Shown here piece after piece: positions 1 through 8,678 of a DNA stretch of 64,000 bases (its first letter is position 1; each line of letters opens with the position of its first letter). This DNA is from Thiodiazotropha sp040791665 (GTDB lineage: Bacteria; Pseudomonadota; Gammaproteobacteria; Chromatiales; Chromatiaceae), in NCBI GenBank assembly GCA_040791665.1, contig JBFNNX010000013.1, forward strand, positions 62,001 to 126,000, given 5' to 3'. The notes under the pieces were generated by a model that was not told the DNA's origin, searched no databases, and worked only from the letters and a program-made list of their open reading frames with translations. A program made the position numbers and the translations under genes.

Positions 1-706
1 GAAGAGTTTGAAAAATAGAAAACTGATCACGATATTGGGAAGGTAGATGATCCTCCTTATCCCAGTCCAGATTACTGAATGCGCCTGCATGTGCCATACC
101 TTTATTCACCAGTGTGGCAATATTGATCTCTTCCCTGACAAATACGAAACCAACTTTATTCGCCGGGGGTGAATCTCGAAAGCTGTTCAATGCAACCGGC
201 ATCAATCCATTCTGTAACATTGCATAGATAGGCAGATAGTAGGCAGTCGTTGATGCGGGATCCTCAAGTGCAATGATCTTTCCTTTCAGATCCTCTAGTT
301 TATTTACTGCCCCATTCTTAAGTGAAAAAAATACCGTATAGTACTCGGGCGCACCTTTTTTCCACTTTCTCAACAATAACTCTGCATCGCTTTTCTCATG
401 CAGGTATGCCGCGGCAATAGGCGTTTCCGTTACCCAGTCCACCTCGCCTCTGGCCAGTAATTCCGCCATATGCTCTTTGCTTTTTGCCATGCGGACCTTG
501 CCTTTTCTGATGCCAAGGTCGTGCATTCTTTCCACCACGTACATAAGCATGGGTTTGAGATAGCGATAGTGTTTCTTGGGATTATGGCTGATCTTGCCTA
601 TTACCAAAGTATCCGGATCACTGCTGCTTGCTGCGACATAGAAAGGCGGCAAACAGAAGAGAAGGAACAGCAGCAAAGCAGTTCCTTTGCCGATGTCACG
701 AACCAT
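1..706 (-). CDS. PhnD-like periplasmic substrate-binding protein, partial (3' end outside window)
   Basis: Reading the minus strand from an ATG at 706 gives an open frame that runs off the left edge, so the C-terminus is missing. The start is followed by a hydrophobic signal peptide (GTALLLFLLFCLPPF) ending near AASSS. The mature part begins TLVIGKISHNPKKHYRYLKP and continues with RGEVDWVTETPIAAAYL and LEDPASTTAYYLPIYA, the pattern of phosphate/phosphite/phosphonate ABC transporter binding proteins (PhnD fold). It lies 44 bases downstream of the porin stop on the same strand, so co-transcription with the OprO/P-type porin is likely and fits anion uptake. The ligand cannot be told from sequence; some family members act as sensory binding proteins rather than transport components. 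Confidence 0.75.
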   Translation of the reverse strand, partial: MVRDIGKGTALLLFLLFCLPPFYVAASSSDPDTLVIGKISHNPKKHYRYLKPMLMYVVERMHDLGIRKGKVRMAKSKEHMAELLARGEVDWVTETPIAAAYLHEKSDAELLLRKWKKGAPEYYTVFFSLKNGAVNKLEDLKGKIIALEDPASTTAYYLPIYAMLQNGLMPVALNSFRDSPPANKVGFVFVREEINIATLVNKGMAHAGAFSNLDWDKEDHLPSQYRDQFSIFQTL

Positions 707-710
707 TTTC

Positions 711-754
711 AGGGCCTATTAGCATTAATTTGATTGTCACTGCCAAAACCCTAG
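711..754. repeat. Copy of a short dispersed intergenic repeat (AGGGCCT..TTAGCATTAAT type)
   Basis: Begins agggcctattagcattaat and ends accctag. It matches the left end of the element at 25720 and the copies at 28612 and 37691 (shared core GCCTgTTAaCActAAT). It overlaps the porin stop codon, so the tail of the gene is made of repeat sequence. Confidence 0.5.
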
Positions 755-1965
755 AAATCAACCTGAGCCCGAAGTTGAAGAATAGAGGGCGAATCCTCCC
801 CTTCCACATCGCCATTCGCATCGGCAAACCTGTCATTATCGACAAATATGGTGTTGGCCATCAGGCGGATCTGTTTATTGATATACCAATTGATTCCCAA
901 TGTAACGTTGTCACTTGATCCGCCCTCTATCTCTCCGTCGTTCAAATCCAGGGAACTGAAACGCGCGGCAACCTCCACTGCACCATGGTCGGAGAGCGGC
1001 CGAATACGTCCGAATTTCGCCAAACTCTGCTTATAGCGGCGACTTTCACCAGTCAAAAACCAACTAACCTGCAGATACCAGCCTTCAAAGGTGGGCTCCA
1101 CACTCTCATCACGCTCTACTTTGGCTTGCATCCACTCCCCTTGCACTGAAAGCGAACCTGACACCCATGCCCCCTCAAGACCCAATAGCGTAGTAGAGTG
1201 GCTCTGCTTGAGTTTGCCAGTATCGAGATAACGAATATCGGTAAGATGGGACTCCGGCCTGGTATCGATTCGCACCTCCTCTTCATCATCCGTCTTTCTA
1301 TAGCTGGCGGCTATACCCAGATGTAGCGCCGATCTATCTTCTGCCAGCGGCGCATAGGTCAGGCGGCCGCTAACACCCCAGCCTTCATCGCCCTCATCGT
1401 CAGTGTCATCGTTGTAATCATCGCCGAACAGGCCGGCGGCGAAAGTCATCTGTTCACCCGACCAATGGGCGCCAATCCCCATGTTTCTTCCAGGAGCGAA
1501 TGCATTGGGCAAGGCACGCTCCATAAAGGTCAGATATCGCTTGCTTGTCATCTCCTCCAGGCTGAACGGCTCCTTGAAATGCCCAACTGAAAAGCGCCAG
1601 GGATAAATGGCATCATAGGCGGCCCAAGCATCCTTGACATCCGCGTCTCCATCGGAGAAATCGACACTGAGCTCATAGATGAAATCGGCAAACAGCCGTC
1701 CTTCCAGGTCGAGTCTCAAATCACGCAGTTCGCTCCCGTTGCCAAGGACATTTTTATCCTCATCAAATAGTGCGACATCAGCCAGGATCCTGCCTCCAAA
1801 CTGCATGGAGAATTCACCATCGGTCGTGGTCACCTCAAGACCACCTTTGGTGTTGATGACCAAATCCCCATAGGGATCGGGAGAACCATCTGTGCTGCTA
1901 TCTTGAGCCGCCAAGGCTAAAGAAGAGAAGCAATAGATTACCAATAGAACTACTGATTTATTCAT
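751..1965 (-). CDS. Phosphate-selective porin O/P family outer-membrane protein
   Basis: A 404-residue protein with a cleavable signal peptide (about residues 1–19, ending LALAAQ) and a C-terminal strand ending QLRAQVDF, the terminal Phe typical of outer-membrane beta-barrels. Alternating strands such as FSMQFGGRILADVALF and the internal GHFKEPFSLEEMTS segment match the OprO/OprP (porin_O_P) family, trimeric anion channels often specific for phosphate or polyphosphate. The start overlaps the end of tatD by 8 bases and the PhnD-like gene follows, so a transport role is plausible. Substrate preference cannot be assigned here. Confidence 0.85.
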   Translation of the reverse strand: MNKSVVLLVIYCFSSLALAAQDSSTDGSPDPYGDLVINTKGGLEVTTTDGEFSMQFGGRILADVALFDEDKNVLGNGSELRDLRLDLEGRLFADFIYELSVDFSDGDADVKDAWAAYDAIYPWRFSVGHFKEPFSLEEMTSKRYLTFMERALPNAFAPGRNMGIGAHWSGEQMTFAAGLFGDDYNDDTDDEGDEGWGVSGRLTYAPLAEDRSALHLGIAASYRKTDDEEEVRIDTRPESHLTDIRYLDTGKLKQSHSTTLLGLEGAWVSGSLSVQGEWMQAKVERDESVEPTFEGWYLQVSWFLTGESRRYKQSLAKFGRIRPLSDHGAVEVAARFSSLDLNDGEIEGGSSDNVTLGINWYINKQIRLMANTIFVDNDRFADANGDVEGEDSPSILQLRAQVDF

Positions 1966-2770
1966 GAGCTAATCCGGTGGAATTGGATCGTGCACCCTGC
2001 GCCAGCGGGAAACAGCGATAGAAATTGGCGGTTGTCTGATCGGCAATTGCTTCGAGTGTCAGCCCCTTCAGCTCGGCCATGCATTCGGCCACATGCCGCA
2101 CGTGGATGGGTTGATTGGGTTTGCCCCGGTGGGGTACTGGTGTGAGATAGGGTGAGTCTGTCTCGATCAACATGCGATCCATCGGTACCTGCTTAACGAC
2201 CTCACGCAACTCGACAGCGTTCTTGAAGGTAATGATGCCTGAAAATGAGATATAAAAGCCCATTTCCAATGCCTGATTTGCCATCGACCAATTCTCTGTA
2301 AAGCAGTGCATCACACCACCCGCTTCATCCGCTCCCTCATCCCGCATGATCTGGATAGTATCGTTACGGGCGTCCCGGGTGTGTATGATGAGAGGCTGGC
2401 TCGCCATCTTGGCTGCTCGAATATGTTGCCGAAACCGTTCACGCTGCCAATCCAGATCCCCTTCCCCATGGAAATAATCCAGACCGGTCTCTCCGATGGC
2501 AACGACCTTGTCACTGTGTGAGAGTCTCAGCAACTCCTCAACCGTAGGTTCGTGACGCTCCTTATCATTTGGATGTACTCCCACCGAGAGAGAAATCTGT
2601 GGATAATCCGCCACCAGGGCCGCCATGGCTGGCCAGGATTCAAGATCGATTGAGACACACAACAGGTGATCAATACCCTTCGCAAGAGTTGCACGCATAA
2701 AGCTGGCAAAATCACCGTTATAGTGGCTAAGGGCGACGCGGTCGAGATGACAGTGGGAATCGACTAACAT
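1958..2770 (-). CDS. tatD: TatD family metal-dependent hydrolase / DNase
   Basis: A 270-residue TIM-barrel amidohydrolase-type protein. Metal-binding signatures are in the expected order: HCHLD near the N-terminus, VGVHPND, IGETGLDYF, IIHTRDA, MHCF and ETDSPYL near the C-terminus. The family (TatD/YcfH) shows metal-dependent 3'–5' exonuclease or deoxyribonuclease activity. In E. coli ycfH also sits next to holB, and here tatD follows the pilZ–holB–tmk–mltG run on the same strand, after a 212-base gap. Whether it is the YcfH or TatD paralogue type is inferred only from context. Confidence 0.9.
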   Translation of the reverse strand: MLVDSHCHLDRVALSHYNGDFASFMRATLAKGIDHLLCVSIDLESWPAMAALVADYPQISLSVGVHPNDKERHEPTVEELLRLSHSDKVVAIGETGLDYFHGEGDLDWQRERFRQHIRAAKMASQPLIIHTRDARNDTIQIMRDEGADEAGGVMHCFTENWSMANQALEMGFYISFSGIITFKNAVELREVVKQVPMDRMLIETDSPYLTPVPHRGKPNQPIHVRHVAECMAELKGLTLEAIADQTTANFYRCFPLAQGARSNSTGLAHE

Positions 2771-2982
2771 GGAGGTATCCTATCTTGGGCATTACTGGTT
2801 TTGACAGGGGGTTGTTACAATATCTTCAATTCCAGGATCGACTATTTCATCCAGCAGATGATACCTGTCGAAGCGCCGTAGGCAGGGGGGTCCGATACTG
2901 ATCTGTATTCTAGTTGCATCGTATAAAGAAAGACGCCCGACCATTGGTCAGTTTGTGAACTCAAATATTGAACGGCTTAAGA

Positions 2983-3330
2983 TTATAGGGTGTGCGTGGG
3001 ACGATCTGATTTCAATGCGCCGGCCAGATAGGTTTCGATCTTATTGCGTGCCGCACCGCCATCCTGATCGCTGAACTGGACACCGATACCGGCGGCTCTG
3101 TTACCCTCTGCGCCGACTGGCGTTATCCAGATGATCTTTCCGGCCACCGGCAGACGCTCGGTTTCGTCCATCAGCGTCAGTAACATGAAGACTTCGTCAC
3201 CCAGCCGGTATTGCTTGGTAGTGGGAATAAAAAGTCCCCCAAATTCAACAAATTGCATATAGGCTGCATACAAGGCATTTTTATCCTTGATAGTCAGCGA
3301 AAGTATTCCTTGTTTTGGTCCACCAGCCAT
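2983..3330 (-). CDS. pilZ: PilZ domain protein (type IV pilus type)
   Basis: About 115 residues from the ATG at 3330; a GTG at 3372 would add 14 residues and overlap holB. The later start gives the length usual for the Pseudomonas-type PilZ. The body (GILSLTIKDKNALYAAYM, GGLFIPTTKQYRLGDEVF, LMDETERLPVAGKIIWITP, GNRAAGIGVQF) closely resembles the pilus-biogenesis PilZ, which is required for type IV pili but lacks the canonical RxxxR c-di-GMP motif. No such motif is visible here either. Its place directly after holB is conserved in many gammaproteobacteria. Confidence 0.9.
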   Translation of the reverse strand: MAGGPKQGILSLTIKDKNALYAAYMQFVEFGGLFIPTTKQYRLGDEVFMLLTLMDETERLPVAGKIIWITPVGAEGNRAAGIGVQFSDQDGGAARNKIETYLAGALKSDRPTHTL

Positions 3331-3355
3331 ACGATTCTCTGTTTCTGTCCAATAC

Positions 3356-4351
3356 CTATGCGCTGCAATCACACCAGGAAATCAGCAATTTTTCCAAGGT
3401 CAATTGCGGGTTAAGATTGCTCTCTACGGTTCTCCTGGCTTCATATACCTGGAGCAGATAGCTGTGTAGAGTCCTCGAGTTTATCTTGTCGGCCGTTTTC
3501 TGAAAAGCTTGAGTGAGATCCCGGTTAAAGAGCACCCCATCACCCCCCCCTTCCCTCAGACGAATCAGATCGATCACCCAGCCCGCCAGCCACTCCAGCA
3601 GCAAGACTCTGTCAAAGGTACCCCATCCTTGAGCCAGACTGACAGGATCACGCCTTCCTCCCCGAAGTTGTAAAAAACCATTTGCCATTTCCTTGCGCGC
3701 ATTCAGGAGTTCACTGTTGTCAAGTTGAAGCGCCTTGAGTGGTGCACCGTTGGCCAGAGTTAGCAGCAGTTCCGGATCTTCGTGGAGCACTTTGTCAGAG
3801 AGCCACGTGATGGCCTGCTCCCTACGTGGAGGTTTGAAATGTATTTTCTGGCAACGGCTGCGGATAGTGGCAAGCAACCTGCCTGGCCGATCGGTCAATA
3901 GCAATATCACGCTTCCCGGTGTCGGCTCTTCCAGGGTCTTGAGGAGGCTGTTGGCGGCAGCCTTGTTCATCCGATGAGCCGGTTGTATGGCGATGACCTT
4001 GTTACCACCCGCATGGCTGGTCAATGATGCATTGGCGGTGAGGCTGCGAATGGCTTCTATCGTTATCTCACCGCTTTTACTCTCTTCATCCGGCTTCAAC
4101 CACCGAAAATCGGGATGGTTGCCACTGTGCAGCAATTGACACTGACGACAGACGCCGCAGGCTTCGCCACCACTGCCCCTCTCCACACACAGCGTGGATT
4201 GGACAAAACCGAGTACGAAGCGCTCTTTTCCCAATCCGGGTGGCCCTGAGAGTAGCAAGGCGTGGGACAGCCGCTGCTGCTCCACGGCCTGTTGCAGAAA
4301 GCGCCACTGCTCGTCGTGCCAAGGCAGACGATGATAACGCAACTCACTCAC
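3356..4351 (-). CDS. holB: DNA polymerase III subunit delta'
   Basis: A 331-residue AAA+ clamp-loader subunit. GPPGLGK at residues 36–42 is the P-loop, and cysteines at 55, 65, 68 and 71 form the zinc module typical of delta' and DnaX. HRMNKAAANSLLKTLEEP and TDRPGRLLATIRSRCQ are the sensor and SRC-motif regions. Delta' helps load the beta clamp onto primed DNA. It overlaps tmk by 8 bases upstream, in the common tmk–holB–pilZ–tatD order. Confidence 0.95.
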   Translation of the reverse strand: MSELRYHRLPWHDEQWRFLQQAVEQQRLSHALLLSGPPGLGKERFVLGFVQSTLCVERGSGGEACGVCRQCQLLHSGNHPDFRWLKPDEESKSGEITIEAIRSLTANASLTSHAGGNKVIAIQPAHRMNKAAANSLLKTLEEPTPGSVILLLTDRPGRLLATIRSRCQKIHFKPPRREQAITWLSDKVLHEDPELLLTLANGAPLKALQLDNSELLNARKEMANGFLQLRGGRRDPVSLAQGWGTFDRVLLLEWLAGWVIDLIRLREGGGDGVLFNRDLTQAFQKTADKINSRTLHSYLLQVYEARRTVESNLNPQLTLEKLLISWCDCSA

Positions 4352-4997
4352 CCAGATTCTCCAGATAGTGTTGAACTACCGTTTTTATCTGTTTCTGCAC
4401 TATGTCCAAGGCTGGAGAAGCATCGATTACCTGAACGCGATCAGGCTCCTGCGTAGCGATCTGCAAGTATCCTTCTCTCACTTTTTCAAAGAAGTCGCGG
4501 TTCTCGCTTTCGAAACGATCAGGCTCCGAACGCTTCCCGGCACGCTGCAAACCGGTATCCACCGGCAAGTCGAGCAGTAACGTCAGATCGGGACGTAGCG
4601 AACCCTGAACAAATTGCTGTAACTTGGCGATCTTCTCCAGAGACAGCCCTCTTCCCGCCCCTTGGTAGGCAAAGCTCGCATCGGTGAATCGATCGCACAA
4701 TACCCAAATCCCCTGCTCAAGGGCTGGCAGGATCTTTTGTTGCAGATGTTCCGCGCGAGCGGCAAACATCAACAGCAACTCCGTATCATCCGCCATACCG
4801 GTGTGTTTGTGCCCCAATAGCAATTCTCGAATGGCCTCACCAAGGGGGGTTCCACCCGGCTCCCGGGTAAAAAGCACCTGTTTGCCAGCTGCTACAAGCA
4901 GGGATTGAATGAAGGCCAGATTACTGCTTTTTCCGGCCCCCTCACCGCCTTCAACGGTGATGAATCGTCCTTTTGCCACTGTATTCAAGGCAATCAT
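4344..4997 (-). CDS. tmk: Thymidylate kinase
   Basis: A 217-residue dTMP kinase (dTMP + ATP to dTDP). The P-loop GGEGAGKSS is at residues 17–25, followed by TREPGGTPLGEAIR and DRFTDASFAYQGAGRGL, the DR(Y/F) substrate motif. The ATG start overlaps the mltG stop as ATGA, implying translational coupling. A GTG seven codons in is an alternative start that would match the usual N-terminus more closely. Confidence 0.95.
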   Translation of the reverse strand: MIALNTVAKGRFITVEGGEGAGKSSNLAFIQSLLVAAGKQVLFTREPGGTPLGEAIRELLLGHKHTGMADDTELLLMFAARAEHLQQKILPALEQGIWVLCDRFTDASFAYQGAGRGLSLEKIAKLQQFVQGSLRPDLTLLLDLPVDTGLQRAGKRSEPDRFESENRDFFEKVREGYLQIATQEPDRVQVIDASPALDIVQKQIKTVVQHYLENLGE

Positions 4998-5992
4998 CTC
5001 TTCAACTGATACTTGCGTACCGCCTTGTTGTGCTCCTCAAGGGTTGAAGAGAAATAGTGTCCGCCATCACCGGTTGCCACGAAATAGAGCGAATTACCCT
5101 CTTCAGGATTCAATGCCGCATGAATCGCCGCACCACTCGGCATGGCAATAGGTGTCGGCGTCAGTCCTTTGTGCAGATAGGTGTTGTACGGGGTATCTTG
5201 GGTGAGGTCCCGCTTGCGGATATTGCCGTCAAAACTGTCTCCCATACCGTAGATAACGGTGGGATCGGTCTGCAACAGCATGCCGCGCTCGAGGCGTCTG
5301 ATGAAGACACCGGCTATCTGGCCACGCTCCTCTGGTATGCCTGTCTCACGCTCGATAATCGAGGCCAGTATGAGGGCTTCATAAGCGTTTTTCAGCGGCA
5401 GCTGCTTCTTTCGCTGTTGCCAGGCCTGTTCCAATACCGATTCCATACGTCTGTAGGCCCGCTTGAGAAATGCCGCATCTGTAGTACCACGGGGAAAGTG
5501 ATAGGTATCAGGATAGAAACGTCCCTCCGGATGCAGTTCGCCCAGACCAAGATACCGCATCACCTGATCATTCGCCACATCCTTCAGGCTATGTTCCAAT
5601 ACCGGATCTCGTCTGATTGCAGCCATCAACTGTTCGAAAGTCCACCCCTCGATAATTGTGAGGCCATATTGAACAACCTGTGAAGAGCTGAGGATTTCGA
5701 GCAGTTTCGGTGGCGTAGTTCCAGCAGGCAGATAGTATTCGCCGGCCTTCAGCTTGCTGGCTTGACCCTGCCAACGGGCGATGAATCTCAACAGCAGGGG
5801 TTTCTCGAGCATACCTCGTTGCCGCAGATCCTCAGCCAAACTTCTGACCGTCATGCCCGGATGCAGAATATAGTTCACACCCTCCTCGGGTATATTGAGG
5901 GACTTGCTGATAAACCCGTCATATTCCATCCAACCCCAAGCCAGAAGGATGCTGACGACAAAGATCAGGATACCGAGTAGACGATTAAGCAT
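4994..5992 (-). CDS. mltG: Endolytic murein transglycosylase MltG (YceG)
   Basis: A 332-residue single-pass inner-membrane protein with a TM segment at about residues 4–20. A LysM-like region follows (GMTVRSLAEDLRQRGML), then the YceG domain with ILASIIERETG, which holds the catalytic Glu at about residue 214, and RGMLLQTDPTVIYG. MltG cleaves nascent peptidoglycan strands and sets glycan length. Its position between pabC and tmk is the standard gammaproteobacterial arrangement. Confidence 0.95.
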   Translation of the reverse strand: MLNRLLGILIFVVSILLAWGWMEYDGFISKSLNIPEEGVNYILHPGMTVRSLAEDLRQRGMLEKPLLLRFIARWQGQASKLKAGEYYLPAGTTPPKLLEILSSSQVVQYGLTIIEGWTFEQLMAAIRRDPVLEHSLKDVANDQVMRYLGLGELHPEGRFYPDTYHFPRGTTDAAFLKRAYRRMESVLEQAWQQRKKQLPLKNAYEALILASIIERETGIPEERGQIAGVFIRRLERGMLLQTDPTVIYGMGDSFDGNIRKRDLTQDTPYNTYLHKGLTPTPIAMPSGAAIHAALNPEEGNSLYFVATGDGGHYFSSTLEEHNKAVRKYQLKR

Positions 5993-6063
5993 AGCGCCAT
6001 TCTACTGGAAAAATCCGTGGGGTGAAGTTGGTTGCCACTGCTATTGGAGGACTAAAAGGGTGA

Positions 6064-6882
6064 TTACTGAGTCTCTCTACAGGCATCTTGCACCCTGTTG
6101 CGCAACTCTTGGGGTATATTATCCAGATCAAATTGCCGCTTATCCAGTGCCGCGACCGGACAGAGTCCCATCACGGAATTGGTTACGAACATGGCATCGG
6201 CGTTCATCAGACTATCCCTATCCAAATCGGTGATGACCAATGGGATTGAAAGCTGCCCTGCTATTTCAATCACCAATTCTCTGACCACACCCGCAATGCC
6301 TGAATGGGTAAGATCGGGCGTGTAGATTGTGTTGCCCCGCAACACGAATAGGTTTGACTGTGTACCGCAAATCACCCTCTCCCTTTCATCCATCATCAAA
6401 CACTCGGCCAGGGAAGCATCCTGGCATTCGCTACGCGCCAGTACCTGTTCGAGACGGTTTAAGTGTTTGTGGCCTGCCAGCTGACTGTTTCGACCAATCC
6501 TGGTACGGCAAATTTCAAGATGAATACCTTCGCTATACCAGGTCTGCGGATAGTCTGGCCAGGGGTGGAGACTGATAATGCGTCGTGGTGAACTGGGATT
6601 GGGGGGTGTATAGCCCCTCCCCCCGCTGCCCCGGGTAAGTATGATCTTCAAGACCGCAAGATCGTGCTCAGCACAGAGTGCGAGAACCTCTTTTTCGAGC
6701 AGCTGCTTATTGCTGGGAGGGAAGCCGAGCGCTGTTTCCCCACGGCAAAGTCGGGCCATGTGCCGCTGCCACAAACAGGGGCGCCCCTGACTGACAGCCA
6801 ATGTCTCGAACAAACCATCGCCATATTGCAGACCACGATCGGAAAACGGAATCAGATCGCCCGGTTTGCCATTAATTAGCAA
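6064..6882 (-). CDS. pabC: Aminodeoxychorismate lyase
   Basis: A 272-residue fold-type IV PLP enzyme converting 4-amino-4-deoxychorismate to p-aminobenzoate and pyruvate for folate synthesis. The catalytic lysine lies in GHKHLNRLEQVLAR. The N-terminal DRGLQYGDGLFETLAV and the GTQSNLFVLRG loop that contacts the cofactor phosphate are typical. It lies 13 bases after fabF and before mltG, as in E. coli (fabF–pabC–mltG). Confidence 0.93.
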   Translation of the reverse strand: MLINGKPGDLIPFSDRGLQYGDGLFETLAVSQGRPCLWQRHMARLCRGETALGFPPSNKQLLEKEVLALCAEHDLAVLKIILTRGSGGRGYTPPNPSSPRRIISLHPWPDYPQTWYSEGIHLEICRTRIGRNSQLAGHKHLNRLEQVLARSECQDASLAECLMMDERERVICGTQSNLFVLRGNTIYTPDLTHSGIAGVVRELVIEIAGQLSIPLVITDLDRDSLMNADAMFVTNSVMGLCPVAALDKRQFDLDNIPQELRNRVQDACRETQ

Positions 6883-6895
6883 TTAGCATTCGTCC

Positions 6896-8137
6896 TCATG
6901 TCACACGGCGGAATGCCAGGGTACCGTTGGTGCCGCCGAATCCAAATGAGTTGGAAATCACCACGTCCAGATTCATCTCCCTTGCGCTATTGGGAACGTA
7001 ATCCAAGTCGCATTCGGGATCCTGGTTTTCCAAATTTATAGTGGGCGGCACAACCTGATTATAGAGCGCCAGTATCGTATAGACGGCCTCTGCTCCACCT
7101 GCCGCACCCAACATATGACCCGTCATCGATTTCGTGGAGCTGACACAAAGCTTGTGTGCGTGATCACCGAATGCACGTTTGACTGCCATGGTCTCCGCTA
7201 CATCGCCAGCCGGGGTGGATGTTCCATGAGCGTTGATATAATCAACCTCATCCACGTTAATACCACCATCCTGAAGTGCCAACTCCATACATTTGGCAGC
7301 ACCTGAACCGTCAACCGATGGTGCGGTCATATGGTAGGCATCGGAGTTCATACCGATTCCGGCCAATTCCGCATAGATCTTCGCGCCACGCGCCTTGGCC
7401 TGCTCATACTCTTCCAGCACAACCACACCGGCGCCATCGCTGAGAACGAAACCATCCCGATCCTTATCCCAGGGGCGACTGGCTCCCTGCGGATCATCGT
7501 TACGACGAGAAAGTGCCCGTGCCGCTGCGAATCCACCCAAGCCAACCGGAGATGTGGCCATTTCGGCACCACCGGCGATCATCACATCCGTGCGGCCGTG
7601 CCGGATCATCATAGCGGCCTCGGCGATGCTGTGAGCACCACTGCTGCATGCGGAAACGATCGAGTAGTTAGGCCCCTTCAATCCATACATGATAGAGAGA
7701 TTACCGGAGACCATGTTGATGATGCTCGAGGGCACGAAAAACGGCGAGATTTTGCGAGGGCCGCCATCCAGATAGGCCTGGTAACTGTTTTCGATACCGG
7801 TAATGCCGCCGATACCTGAACCGATCAGAACGCCGATGCGTTCCGCATTCTCCTCAGTCACCTCCAGCCCTGCATCTTTGATCGCCTGTATACCGGCGGC
7901 AATGCCATAATGGATAAACTTATCCATTTTCTTGGCCTCTTTTTTCGCTATGTAATCGGTGATTTCGAAACCGTAGATGGGGCCACCGAACTGGGTAGAA
8001 AATGACCCAACATCAAAATGGGTAATGGGCTGGATCCCGCTCTTACCGGCCTGAATATTTTCCCACGATGTAGGAATATCCAGCCCGACAGGCGCTACCA
8101 TACCTAAACCCGTAACGACGACCCTTCTTGCAGTCAT
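6896..8137 (-). CDS. fabF: Beta-ketoacyl-ACP synthase II
   Basis: A 413-residue thiolase-fold condensing enzyme elongating acyl-ACP with malonyl-ACP. The Cys-His-His triad is visible: SACSSGAHSIAEA (Cys near residue 163), NAHGTSTPAGD, and KSMTGHMLGAAG. The N-terminus is RRVVVTGLGMVAPVG and the C-terminus NSFGFGGTNGTLAF. It sits 110 bases downstream of acpP, with a weak stem that may tune readthrough from the highly expressed acpP. Confidence 0.97.
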   Translation of the reverse strand: MTARRVVVTGLGMVAPVGLDIPTSWENIQAGKSGIQPITHFDVGSFSTQFGGPIYGFEITDYIAKKEAKKMDKFIHYGIAAGIQAIKDAGLEVTEENAERIGVLIGSGIGGITGIENSYQAYLDGGPRKISPFFVPSSIINMVSGNLSIMYGLKGPNYSIVSACSSGAHSIAEAAMMIRHGRTDVMIAGGAEMATSPVGLGGFAAARALSRRNDDPQGASRPWDKDRDGFVLSDGAGVVVLEEYEQAKARGAKIYAELAGIGMNSDAYHMTAPSVDGSGAAKCMELALQDGGINVDEVDYINAHGTSTPAGDVAETMAVKRAFGDHAHKLCVSSTKSMTGHMLGAAGGAEAVYTILALYNQVVPPTINLENQDPECDLDYVPNSAREMNLDVVISNSFGFGGTNGTLAFRRVT

Positions 8138-8180
8138 GTATGACTACCCCCAAAGTTCAGTGGTGTTGCTGAAAAGCAAA

Positions 8181-8218
8181 AGGCCGCGCCCCTTTCTACT
8201 GATAGAGCTTGACGGCCT
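8181..8218 (-). terminator. Weak stem between acpP and fabF (possible attenuator)
   Basis: On the minus strand AGGCCG pairs with CGGCCT across a 26-base loop and is followed by TTTTGC. The stem is only 6 bp, so partial termination after acpP is a guess from position and the short T-run. Confidence 0.3.
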
Positions 8219-8247
8219 GTAAAAAATAGAAAATCTTGGCGCAAAGA

Positions 8248-8481
8248 TTAACTGTGTGCGTTGATGTAATCGACAGCAAGTTGCACAGTCGTGATCTTTT
8301 CAGCCTCTTCATCGGGAATCTCGGTTTCAAATTCCTCTTCGAGAGCCATAACCAATTCCACTGTGTCGAGAGAGTCAGCGCCAAGATCATCGACAAAAGA
8401 GGCTTCTAGCGTTACCTCTTCTTCCTTCACGCCTAGTTGTTCTACGACAATTTTACGAACTCGTTCTACGACATCGCTCAT
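8248..8481 (-). CDS. acpP: Acyl carrier protein
   Basis: A 77-residue acidic helical protein. The phosphopantetheine attachment serine is in the DSL motif of LGADSLDTVELVMALEEEF. The ATG at 8481 is chosen, although the frame stays open 24 codons upstream, because it is preceded by a clear AGAGGAAA Shine–Dalgarno sequence and gives the normal length and N-terminus (MSDVVERVRKIV). It sits between fabG and fabF as in E. coli. Confidence 0.97.
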   Translation of the reverse strand: MSDVVERVRKIVVEQLGVKEEEVTLEASFVDDLGADSLDTVELVMALEEEFETEIPDEEAEKITTVQLAVDYINAHS

Positions 8482-8593
8482 GTTATTAATTTCCTCTGGA
8501 TTATCCGTCGGCCTCGAAAAGGACCGATGCGGTATTGTAGTAACAAAAAACACTCGAGAAAAGCGTAATCCTCAGATAACTTTCATACCTAAA

Positions 8594-8650
8594 ATTCAGC
8601 ATAAATAAACTTAATTAACGATATGTTACAGTAATTTATTTATGTTGAAT
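8594..8650. promoter_or_regulatory. AT-rich inverted repeat between fabG and acpP
   Basis: The arm attcagcataaataaa (from 8594) pairs with tttatttatgttgaat (to 8650) with one mismatch across about 20 AT-rich bases. It lies in the fabG–acpP gap, where acpP usually has its own strong promoter, so it may be an operator or an mRNA processing/termination structure. The function is unknown. Confidence 0.4.
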
Positions 8651-8678
8651 ATGAGAATAGATCCCGAGTTTTCACATA

